This document shows, piece by piece, positions 1 to 5,949 of a DNA stretch of 10,052 nucleotides. The notes beneath the pieces are model-generated. The model was given only the letters and a program-made list of their open reading frames with translations. It made no database searches and was not told the DNA's origin. Numbering within the stretch: position 1 is the stretch's first letter; every line of letters begins with the position of its first letter. The stretch comes from Actinomycetota bacterium (lineage in GTDB: Bacteria; Actinomycetota; Acidimicrobiia; Acidimicrobiales; Microtrichaceae). Position numbers and translations under genes: made by a program. The stretch is from the NCBI GenBank assembly GCA_018268735.1, contig JAFDWA010000038.1:1-10052 (forward strand). Direction: 5' to 3'.

Positions 1-1
1 G

Positions 2-1045
2 TTCCTGCAGCTCGGCGCGGGCCTCATGGGCGCGGCAGTCATCGCCGGTGCAGCCGGCCGGTGGCTGCAGCAGCAGGCGGCTGTGGTGGCAGAGCGCCTG
101 AAGGTCGTGCTGCCGCGACCAGCGGCACCGCTGCCGGCGATCTCCGCAGCGGTCCACGCCGAGGGTGCCGTGCCGTTCGTGACCCCGAACAGCGACTTCT
201 ACCGGATCGACACGGCGCTGTCGGTTCCACGGGTGAGCCCGGACGACTGGACCTTGACCGTCCGCGGCAAGGTCGACCGGGAGTTGAAGCTCAGCTTTGC
301 GGAGCTGCTACGTCGGCCGATGATCGAGGCGGACATCACGATCTCGTGCGTGTCCAACGAGGTCGGAGGCGAGCTCATCGGCACCGCTCGCTGGTTGGGC
401 TGCCGGCTCGACGACCTGCTGCACGAGGCTGGGATCAGACCGGACGCGGACCAGGTCGTGGGACGCTCTGTGGACGGGTTCACCGCCGGGTTTCCGACCA
501 CGCTGCTCGACGGTCGACCGGCCCTCGTGGCAGTGGGGATGAACGGGGAACCCCTGCCGATCGAGCACGGGTTCCCGGCGAGGCTCGTGGTGCCGGGCGT
601 CTACGGGTACGTGTCCGCCACGAAGTGGTTGCGCGAGATCGAGCTGACCCGCTTCGACGAGTTCGACGCGTACTGGATCCCGAGGGGGTGGTCGCGCCTC
701 GGTCCGATCAAGACCGAGTCGCGCATCGACACACCGACCGACGGCGCGACCGTCGTTGCGGGCCGGCCGAGCGCGGTCGCGGGCGTCGCGTGGGCGATGG
801 ACCGGGGGATCGAGATGGTCGAGGTCAGGGTGGACGACGGACCGTGGCAGCCGGCGACGCTCGCCGAAGAGCATGCCCGGACCACGTGGCGTCAGTGGCG
901 GCTCGCCTGGACTCCGAGTCGGGGTCGCCACACCATCTCGGTGCGGGCGACCGACACCGACGGCGTCACCCAGACCGAGGAGGCTGCTGACCCGGCACCC
1001 GACGGTGCCACCGGTTGGCACACGATCGGGGTGATCGCGAGTTGA
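2..1045 (+). CDS. Molybdopterin-dependent oxidoreductase, sulfite oxidase fold (5' end outside window)
   Basis: Enzymes of this family carry a mononuclear molybdenum cofactor and oxidise or reduce small substrates such as sulfite or sulfoxides at the membrane or outside it; the substrate here cannot be read from sequence. The frame is open from base 2, before the first ATG at 26, so the gene is 5'-truncated by the window. The first codons give a hydrophobic stretch (FLQLGAGLMGAAVIAGAAG), probably the end of a membrane segment. Counting from the ATG at 26, the Moco-binding domain covers about residues 50-215, with the likely molybdenum-ligand Cys108 in ISCVSNEVGG and the conserved stretches GFTAGFP and HGFPARLVVPG. 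Residues about 230-339 form an immunoglobulin-like Mo-co dimerisation domain (VRVDDGPWQPA, WRLAWTP). The stop is 52 bp before the antitoxin gene. YedY/MsrP is the less likely alternative because of the dimerisation domain. The family call is firm; the substrate is unknown. Confidence 0.9.
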   Translation, partial: FLQLGAGLMGAAVIAGAAGRWLQQQAAVVAERLKVVLPRPAAPLPAISAAVHAEGAVPFVTPNSDFYRIDTALSVPRVSPDDWTLTVRGKVDRELKLSFAELLRRPMIEADITISCVSNEVGGELIGTARWLGCRLDDLLHEAGIRPDADQVVGRSVDGFTAGFPTTLLDGRPALVAVGMNGEPLPIEHGFPARLVVPGVYGYVSATKWLREIELTRFDEFDAYWIPRGWSRLGPIKTESRIDTPTDGATVVAGRPSAVAGVAWAMDRGIEMVEVRVDDGPWQPATLAEEHARTTWRQWRLAWTPSRGRHTISVRATDTDGVTQTEEAADPAPDGATGWHTIGVIAS

Positions 1046-1048
1046 TGG

Positions 1049-1084
1049 CTCGCTATGTCTGACGCACTCGCTATGTCTGACGCA
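1049..1084. repeat. Perfect 18-bp tandem repeat before mazE (candidate operator)
   Basis: The 18-base unit CTCGCTATGTCTGACGCA occurs twice with no gap, at 1049-1066 and 1067-1084. The second copy ends one base before the -10-like TAGTGT, so the repeat fills the -35 region of the antitoxin promoter. Ribbon-helix-helix antitoxins of toxin-antitoxin operons usually bind tandem sites in their own promoter, so an autoregulatory operator is the natural reading. That role is inferred from position; no binding evidence exists in the sequence. Confidence 0.75.
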
Positions 1085-1085
1085 G

Positions 1086-1091
1086 TAGTGT
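1086..1091 (+). promoter_or_regulatory. -10 element TAGTGT of mazEF, probably leaderless
   Basis: TAGTGT fits the actinobacterial TANNNT -10 pattern and is separated from the ATG of mazE by six bases, so transcription would begin at or next to the start codon. No Shine-Dalgarno sequence is present upstream of 1098, which agrees with leaderless translation. No good -35 hexamer lies at the expected distance; the region is occupied by the 18-bp tandem repeat. Confidence 0.5.
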
Positions 1092-1097
1092 TGTTGT

Positions 1098-1352
1098 ATG
1101 ACGATGCTCAGCTTTCGGGTCGACGAACGGGACGCCGACGACGTGCGCAAGTGGGCCTCCGCGTTGGGGATCGACCGATCGGAGCTTCTCCGTGATGCCC
1201 TCCGTCGCCATCTGGGTCGGCTGGCATCGGAAGGTGACGCAGACCGTTGGCGCGCCGCACCGCTGGACGAAGGAGAGCGGTCCCTGGATGAGATAGCGGA
1301 TTGGGGCCCTGCCGAGGACTGGTCCGACTGGGTGCTCGATGCAGCGCGGTGA
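1098..1352 (+). CDS. mazE: Ribbon-helix-helix antitoxin of a MazEF-type system
   Basis: This is an 84-residue protein expected to neutralise the toxin encoded next and to repress the operon. The N-terminal half (residues about 3-45) has the ribbon-helix-helix pattern: a short beta strand MLSFRVDE, then two helices ending in SELLRDALRRHL. The C-terminal tail is acidic and tryptophan-rich (DEIADWGPAEDWSDW), typical of the flexible toxin-binding segment. The ATG at 1098 is chosen because the RHH strand starts there and a -10-like motif sits six bases upstream; there is no ribosome binding site. Its last 14 bases overlap the toxin gene, which implies translational coupling. The antitoxin role is well supported by pairing with mazF; assignment to a named RHH subfamily is uncertain. 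Confidence 0.85.
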   Translation: MTMLSFRVDERDADDVRKWASALGIDRSELLRDALRRHLGRLASEGDADRWRAAPLDEGERSLDEIADWGPAEDWSDWVLDAAR

Positions 1353-1644
1353 GATCTGGTTCGCCGCCGCACCCGGGGGTGATCGTCCGGTGCTCGTCCT
1401 CACGCGCGACCCGGTCGCCGACCGGATCGGTCAGGTGGTCGTAGCGGCGTTGACGAGGACGCGTCGGGGCCTCGTCTCCGAGTTCGATCTGACCACCGCC
1501 GACGGCGTCCCGACCGACAGCGTCGTCAACTTCGACAACGTCCACACGATCCAGCGTGACGCCTTTCGTCGGCTGGTGACGAGGCTGTCCCCTCTGCGCA
1601 TGGACGAGGCCTGTCGGGTCCTGCAGGCGGCATTCGGCTGCTGA
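1339..1644 (+). CDS. mazF: MazF/PemK-type endoribonuclease toxin
   Basis: This 101-residue toxin is predicted to cleave mRNA at short sequence sites and arrest growth when not bound by its antitoxin. It has the usual MazF length and landmarks: the N-terminal RGEIWFAAAPGGDRPVLVLTRD, with the beta-barrel loop and catalytic-region Arg, then VVVAALTRTRRGL. The later DSVVNFDNVHTIQRDAFRR is the MazF signature in which a Thr/Asn-rich strand precedes the conserved basic helix, and the C-terminal helix is LRMDEACRVLQAAFG. The ATG at 1339 lies inside the 3' end of mazE (14-base overlap, different frame), so expression is probably coupled. The protein looks intact, with no frameshift. The cleavage site preference cannot be predicted. 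Eleven bases separate its stop from the convergent gene's stop. Confidence 0.92.
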   Translation: MQRGEIWFAAAPGGDRPVLVLTRDPVADRIGQVVVAALTRTRRGLVSEFDLTTADGVPTDSVVNFDNVHTIQRDAFRRLVTRLSPLRMDEACRVLQAAFGC

Positions 1645-1655
1645 GCGCGGCCGGG

Positions 1656-2297
1656 TCAGTGTGGGTGCGGGCTCATCACCGCGATCGGCAGGCCGATCCC
1701 TGCGTCCCGGTGACGCAGGCCGGCGATGCGGCGGCCGGGTTGCACAGCCGGCTTCGGTGAGCCGAGCAACGACCCCATGGCCGTCGCTGTCACGTCGAGG
1801 TCCCGTGCGACGAGCGCCAGCCCGAAGATCGAGGTCGCCTCGTCGGTGGTGGGCTCGCCGTCGTCCGGGCCGACGAGCTCGAGGATCACGTCGCCTGCCC
1901 AGAAGAACGTCTGGCGCATCGGGGCACCGTAGGAGGCGGTGCTGCGGCCGCCTCGCACCTCGAGCCCGGCCGCTTCGAACGCCGCGATGGTCCGGCGGCA
2001 GCTCCCGGTTCGGACCACGACGTGGTCTATCGAGGAGATCCCGTTCGGGTGCACTTCCGGCACGTGACCGGCGGGCGCTCCGCTGTGGCGCTCCGCTGTT
2101 GCGAGGCCGTCGAGGTCGCCGTCGATCCCGTCGAAGGCCCAGCCGACGAACCCGAGGTTTCCGTTGTCGAGGCAGAGCAACTCGGTCCGACCGAGTCGGA
2201 GGCGACCGGCGTCGTCGACGGCGAACCCGGCGGTCCTCCACGCATCCGGCGCGTCGCCGAGCACGATCTGGGTCAGCTGGTGCGGACGCTCGGTCAC
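1656..2297 (-). CDS. VOC-superfamily protein (glyoxalase/bleomycin-resistance fold)
   Basis: VOC proteins use paired beta-alpha-beta-beta-beta units to build a metal site and include glyoxalases, dioxygenases and antibiotic-binding proteins; the activity here is unknown. The 213-residue product has one pair of units at about residues 88-213. The first contains GISSIDHVVVRT, with His92 as likely metal ligand, and ILELVGP, with Glu140 as second ligand. The second unit begins near IFGLALVARDLD. Residues 8-62 (QLTQIVLGDAP, LGRTELLCL, GFVGWAFDG) look like a further degenerate unit. The GTG at 2297 is chosen because family-like sequence begins there and a -35/-10 pair ends seven bases upstream; the open frame continues to 2483 without homology-like sequence. 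The gene faces the ABC operon divergently and mazF convergently. Confidence 0.8.
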   Translation of the reverse strand: MTERPHQLTQIVLGDAPDAWRTAGFAVDDAGRLRLGRTELLCLDNGNLGFVGWAFDGIDGDLDGLATAERHSGAPAGHVPEVHPNGISSIDHVVVRTGSCRRTIAAFEAAGLEVRGGRSTASYGAPMRQTFFWAGDVILELVGPDDGEPTTDEATSIFGLALVARDLDVTATAMGSLLGSPKPAVQPGRRIAGLRHRDAGIGLPIAVMSPHPH

Positions 2298-2304
2298 ATG
2301 CCCG

Positions 2305-2333
2305 ACGCTAACCGGGGACCCTCGCGACGTCAG
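2305..2333 (-). promoter_or_regulatory. Leaderless promoter of the VOC gene
   Basis: Read on the minus strand, CTGACG (plus positions 2328-2333) is followed after exactly 17 bases by TAGCGT (2305-2310), and seven bases later by the GTG at 2297. This is a near-consensus housekeeping promoter (TTGACA-17-TANNNT) placed so that transcription starts at the GTG. There is no Shine-Dalgarno sequence, which supports both leaderless translation and the choice of start. Confidence 0.6.
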
Positions 2334-2424
2334 GCTCGTCGCTGCTGGAGCGGACAGTCCAGCGACCTGTGATAGCGACTCGGTCGACTTTGCATCCGCC
2401 AGGCCTCCGGCTTCGAAGAGAGCG

Positions 2425-2439
2425 TCGATGATCCATCGA
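2425..2439. promoter_or_regulatory. 15-bp palindrome upstream of the ABC operon
   Basis: TCGATG-ATC-CATCGA is a perfect inverted repeat (6-bp arms, 3-bp centre) that ends 31 bases before the GTG of the first permease gene. Its symmetry and position suit a dimeric repressor site. No transcriptional regulator gene adjoins it, so the regulator, if any, is unknown. Confidence 0.35.
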
Positions 2440-2458
2440 TCCAACCTGTCAGCCCGTC

Positions 2459-2462
2459 GGAG
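2459..2462 (+). promoter_or_regulatory. Ribosome binding site GGAG of the first permease gene
   Basis: GGAG is followed by an eight-base spacer and then the GTG at 2471. It decides the start, because the ATG at 2466 is out of frame and no other in-frame start has such a site. Confidence 0.7.
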
Positions 2463-2470
2463 TTGATGCG

Positions 2471-3592
2471 GTGTTCCTCGCACTGAACGAGATCCGACGC
2501 GCGTTGGTCCGGTTCTCCCTGCTGGCCGTCACGATCGGACTGCTGGTCTTCCTCATCCTCTTCCAGCAGACCCTGCAGTCCGGGCTGATCACCTCGTTCG
2601 TCGGCGCGATCCAGCACCAGTCGGCTCCTGTCCTCGTCTACAGCGTGGACGGGCTCCGCAACCTCGAGGGGAGCGTCATCCTGCCCGACGTCGAGAAGGA
2701 CATCCGTGCCGTCGACGGTGTCGGCGTCGCGGGTCGGATCGGACAGGGAACCTTCAGCGTCCACGCCGGTGGAAAGACGACGAGTGCCGCCATCATCGGG
2801 TTCGAGGACCCACGTGTGGGAGCTCCCACCACGCTCGCATCCGGTCGGATGCCCGACGCAGAGGGCGAGGTCGTCGCCCTCGAGTCGGCAGCCGATCAGG
2901 GCTTCGGCCTCGGAGAGATGGTCAGGGTGGAGCCGGGAGGAACTGAGCTGCGCATCGTCGGCCAGGCATCGGAGATCGGGTTGCACGCATCTCCGACCCT
3001 GTTCACGACGTACGGAACGCTGGAGCACGTCGTCGCAGCCTCGAACCCGCAAGCCCGGGGCATCGCTCCCGCAGCGATCGGTGTGATCCCACGGGACGGG
3101 GTGAGCGACGCGCAGGTCGTCGAGCGGATCGACAGCGCCGTGCCCGATGCCGAGGCGCTCACCCGGGCCGACGCAGTGGCATCGACGCCCGGCGTCGCAC
3201 AGATACAGCAGTCGTTCCGGTTGATCTTCCTGCTCTACGGGCTCGTTGTCCCTCTCGTCACCGGCCTGTTCTTCCTGATCCTGACCTTGCAGAAGGCGCA
3301 GTCGCTCACCCTGCTGCGCGCGGTCGGTGCGACTGCGGGAGCGCTTATCTGGAGCCTGCTGATCCAGGTCGTCGTGGTGATGGTCGTCGGCATCGGTCTC
3401 GCGGTCGCCATGTACACCCCGCTCGCCTCCCGGCGCCTCGGAGGGCTCCCACTGAGGTTCCAGACCGGCGCAGTGGTGTTCTGGGCTGTGGCGCTGTTCG
3501 TCCTCGGTGTCCTCAGCGCCCTCGTCTCGATGCGGCGGGTGCTGCGCATCGAACCCATCGAGGCGACGACGGGTGCAGGAGTGACGGCATGA
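2471..3592 (+). CDS. ABC transporter permease 1, FtsX/MacB (DevC-like) type
   Basis: This 373-residue inner-membrane permease would work with the second permease and the ATPase downstream, probably exporting or extracting a hydrophobic substrate from the membrane. The topology is typical of the FtsX/MacB fold. A first transmembrane helix spans about residues 14-34, followed by a large extracytoplasmic domain of some 210 residues. Three C-terminal helices lie at about 250-274, 291-315 and 334-353. Between the second and third helices is the conserved cytoplasmic coupling segment QSLTLLRAVGAT, and the C-terminus ends with RRVLRIEPIEAT, the usual FtsX_permease ending. The start NEIRRALVRF is also family-like. 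The GTG start has a GGAG site. Its stop overlaps the ATG of the next gene (ATGA). The substrate is not identifiable. Confidence 0.92.
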   Translation: MFLALNEIRRALVRFSLLAVTIGLLVFLILFQQTLQSGLITSFVGAIQHQSAPVLVYSVDGLRNLEGSVILPDVEKDIRAVDGVGVAGRIGQGTFSVHAGGKTTSAAIIGFEDPRVGAPTTLASGRMPDAEGEVVALESAADQGFGLGEMVRVEPGGTELRIVGQASEIGLHASPTLFTTYGTLEHVVAASNPQARGIAPAAIGVIPRDGVSDAQVVERIDSAVPDAEALTRADAVASTPGVAQIQQSFRLIFLLYGLVVPLVTGLFFLILTLQKAQSLTLLRAVGATAGALIWSLLIQVVVVMVVGIGLAVAMYTPLASRRLGGLPLRFQTGAVVFWAVALFVLGVLSALVSMRRVLRIEPIEATTGAGVTA

Positions 3593-4704
3593 GCCTCGAG
3601 ATCCTGGAGCTTCGCCGTCGACCGGGTCGATTCGCAACCGCGACGGCCATCCTCACCCTCCTCGCAGCGCTGCTCATGTTGCTGGGCGGGCTCCTCGACG
3701 GTCTGATCGCGGGCTCGACCGCAGCCTTTCGAGCCCAACGTGCCGACCTCGTCGTCTACTCCTCGGCTGCGGAGCAGTCGCTGCCGCGCAGCAGGGTGAC
3801 CGAGGCCACCAGGTCGGCAGTGGAAGCCGTACCCGGTGTGGCGGACACCGCTGCGCTCGGCGTGGTCCAGCTCGGCGCCAGGGTGCCCGGCAACGCGCCA
3901 CGTGACCTGGCGCCGGTGGCCCTCCTCGGTTACGAGCTCGCCCCGCGAGGTGTCCCCGCTCCACCCGCCGACGGGTCCGCCTATGCAGACCGGACCCTCG
4001 AAGCGGACGGCGTCCGGGTCGGCCAGACGTTGCAGGTCGGTCCGGCACGCTCACCGGTGCGGATCGTGGGGTGGGTCGACGGCCTGACCTATGCGGGACA
4101 GGGCACCCTGTGGACCACGGTCGACACCTGGAGGTCGGTGACCGCGGCGAACCGGCCCGATGCCGTCCTCGGCCCGGCCGATTCGCAGGCGTTGCTGGTC
4201 CGGGCCGAGCCCGGTGTCGCCCCCGAGGTCCTCGCTGCACGTATCGCACATGTGAACGACGGCGCGGTGGATGCGTTGACCCTCGACGCAGCGATCGAGG
4301 CCATCCCGGGTGTCTCGGAGCAGAACAGCACCTTCGGGCAGATCATCGGCGTGACGCTCGTGATCGCTGTGGTGGTGGTGGCGCTGTTCTTCGCGCTGCT
4401 GACGATCGAACGTCTGCCGCTCTACGGCGTGTTGAAGGCGGTGGGCGCTACCTCCGGCCGGCTGTTCAGAGGCGTGTTGCTGCAGGTCGTGATCATCACT
4501 GCGATCGCGTCGCTCATCGGCACTTCGATCGCTGTCGCCATCGACCTGGCACTTCCTCCCGGTTCGATCCCGTTCGATCTCCGGCCGTCGAGGGCGCTGT
4601 GGAACCTCGCCTTCCTCTTTCTCGCCGCAGTCCTCGGCGGAGCGTTCTCGCTCCGTCGTGTGCTGCGCATCGACCCTGCATCTGCGATCGGGAGCACCTC
4701 GTGA
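3589..4704 (+). CDS. ABC transporter permease 2, FtsX/MacB type
   Basis: This 371-residue membrane protein has the same architecture as permease 1. The first helix is at about residues 17-37 and is followed by an extracytoplasmic domain. Three helices lie at about 249-272, 297-318 and 337-354. It keeps the coupling motif LYGVLKAVGATSG and the ending RRVLRIDPASAIG, so the two permeases are evidently paralogues that likely form a heterodimer. The periplasmic-side domains have diverged much more than the membrane cores. The ATG overlaps the preceding stop by one base step (ATGA), and the last codon region overlaps the GTG of the ATPase gene (GTGA). The three proteins would therefore be made together. 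The substrate is unknown. Confidence 0.92.
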   Translation: MSLEILELRRRPGRFATATAILTLLAALLMLLGGLLDGLIAGSTAAFRAQRADLVVYSSAAEQSLPRSRVTEATRSAVEAVPGVADTAALGVVQLGARVPGNAPRDLAPVALLGYELAPRGVPAPPADGSAYADRTLEADGVRVGQTLQVGPARSPVRIVGWVDGLTYAGQGTLWTTVDTWRSVTAANRPDAVLGPADSQALLVRAEPGVAPEVLAARIAHVNDGAVDALTLDAAIEAIPGVSEQNSTFGQIIGVTLVIAVVVVALFFALLTIERLPLYGVLKAVGATSGRLFRGVLLQVVIITAIASLIGTSIAVAIDLALPPGSIPFDLRPSRALWNLAFLFLAAVLGGAFSLRRVLRIDPASAIGSTS

Positions 4705-5408
4705 ACATGACCTCGACCCCGTCATCGACCGCGTCAACCCCGGCTCTGCAGCTCGAGGGCGTTCGCAAGGTCTACGAGGTCGGTGGCGAGCCCGCAGTCG
4801 CCCTCGACCATGCGTCGCTGACCGTCGAGCAGGCGGAGACCGTCGCGCTGCTCGGTCCGTCGGGGTCCGGGAAGACGACCCTGTGCTCGATCGCCGGCGG
4901 TTTGCTGAGCGCCACCGACGGGAAGGTCCTGGTCGCAGGCGAGGACATCACGCGATATGACCCGCGCCGTCTGTCCAGGTTCCGCCAGAGCACGGTCGGG
5001 TTCGTCTTCCAGACCGTCAACCTCGTGCCATTCCTGACGGCGAGAGAGAACCTGCTCGTTGTCGACGAACTCGGCCGGCGCACCGGTGCCGCTGCACGTC
5101 GTCGTGCTGACCGCCTGTTGGAGGAGCTCGGCGTCGGCGACCGTTCGAAGAACCTGCCGAGCCAGTTGTCCGGCGGTCAGCGACAGCGCGTCGCGATCGG
5201 TCGTGCGCTGATGAACGAACCGCAACTGGTGCTGTTCGACGAACCGACCTCAGCGCTCGACACGGCGACCGGCGAGCAGGTGATGGAGCTGATCCGCTCC
5301 GAGATGGGTTCGCGGGGGACCGCTGCGGTCATCGTCACGCACGACGATCGGATCACGCGGTTCGCGGACCGAACTGTGCACATCGTCGACGGTGCGCTCG
5401 ACGCATGA
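4701..5408 (+). CDS. ABC transporter ATP-binding protein, LolD/MacB-type
   Basis: This 235-residue nucleotide-binding subunit powers the two permeases. All catalytic motifs are present in order: Walker A GPSGSGKTT (residues 52-60), Q-loop Gln104 in FVFQTVNLVP, signature LSGGQ (156-160), Walker B LVLFDE (176-181) with the catalytic Glu181, the D-loop SALD, and H-loop His214 in IVTHD. The pattern VFQTVNLVPFLTARENL is typical of the LolD/MacB/FtsE branch. The GTG at 4701 overlaps the preceding TGA and lies six bases after GGGAG (4690-4694). An in-frame ATG at 4707 is possible but less well spaced. Fifteen bases separate its stop from the convergent crtO-like stop. Confidence 0.95.
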   Translation: MNMTSTPSSTASTPALQLEGVRKVYEVGGEPAVALDHASLTVEQAETVALLGPSGSGKTTLCSIAGGLLSATDGKVLVAGEDITRYDPRRLSRFRQSTVGFVFQTVNLVPFLTARENLLVVDELGRRTGAAARRRADRLLEELGVGDRSKNLPSQLSGGQRQRVAIGRALMNEPQLVLFDEPTSALDTATGEQVMELIRSEMGSRGTAAVIVTHDDRITRFADRTVHIVDGALDA

Positions 5409-5423
5409 CCCTCGACCACCATC

Positions 5424-5927
5424 TCACTCGGACGGGTGTGCCCCACGGCGCCGACGAGCGTCGAGGACCCGTCCGATGTGGGCCCGATTGCTGCGTTGGA
5501 CGCAGATGAACGGTGCGTGGGCGGACACGCCGAAGCACACCATCACCGCAGCGATGGCCGGTGGACACCAGATCACGAACACCGGACCTGCGAACAGGTT
5601 GGCCCAGTGGACCAGCTCGGCCCGTCGGGTCTCCATGGCGAACACGACGAGCGACTGGTCGTCGCGCCCTGGGAGGTGACGCTTGGACCTGCCCCCGGGG
5701 AACAGCGCACCCGCCTCCGGGAGGCGATCCTTCCACCGGTTGAGGTGGAGACGACGCTGGTACATGCGGCCTCCGTCCTCGAACGGTCGGATCCTGGTGA
5801 GCCACGAATCGTGGTCGATGGCTCCGTCAGGCAATCGGCTTCCTGCCAGACCGGTGAGCACGCCGATCGCAGTCCAGGCCAGCATCGACGCCACGACCGC
5901 CCATCCGGGGCTCAAGGGGACCAGCAC
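5424..5927 (-). CDS. crtO: CrtO-like glycosyl-carotenoid acyltransferase
   Basis: In Staphylococcus aureus, CrtO adds a fatty acyl chain to glycosyl-4,4'-diaponeurosporenoate, the last step to staphyloxanthin. This 167-residue product has almost the same length and matches the family along its whole body. There is an N-terminal membrane helix (about residues 8-28) followed by GSRLPD, then the YQRRLHLNRWKDRLPEAG block. FPGGRSKRHL, the hallmark ETRRAELVHW (99-108), and a second membrane region at about 111-135 follow. The C-terminal QR-NR motif reads QRSNRAHI, whereas the family usually has QRYNRPRL. The GTG at 5927 is chosen because homologous sequence begins there, although only a weak ribosome binding site precedes it. 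The gene is 22 bases downstream of the crtQ-like gene and is co-transcribed with it. The actual acceptor in this organism is inferred. Confidence 0.82.
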   Translation of the reverse strand: MLVPLSPGWAVVASMLAWTAIGVLTGLAGSRLPDGAIDHDSWLTRIRPFEDGGRMYQRRLHLNRWKDRLPEAGALFPGGRSKRHLPGRDDQSLVVFAMETRRAELVHWANLFAGPVFVIWCPPAIAAVMVCFGVSAHAPFICVQRSNRAHIGRVLDARRRRGAHPSE

Positions 5928-5949
5928 CGCGTCCAGCTCGATCTCGGAC

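Larger units (their letters stand above)
2298..2470. other. Divergent intergenic region, VOC gene / ABC operon
   Basis: This 173-base spacer separates the minus-strand VOC gene from the plus-strand ABC operon. It holds the VOC promoter at its left end, a 15-bp palindrome at 2425-2439 and the GGAG ribosome binding site at 2459-2462. I find no convincing -35/-10 pair for the ABC operon, so that promoter may use an alternative sigma factor or diverge from consensus. No additional gene is supported. Confidence 0.6.

Noticed and set aside
308..1372. Long minus-strand open frame across the oxidoreductase and mazE
   Set aside because: Its composition is Arg/Pro/Ser-rich with no recognisable fold, while the plus strand carries clear protein families over the same bases.
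2330..3637. Long minus-strand open frame of 435 codons across permease 1
   Set aside because: It is an Asp/Glu/Gln/Arg-rich shadow frame of the permease; such frames are expected in GC-rich coding DNA.
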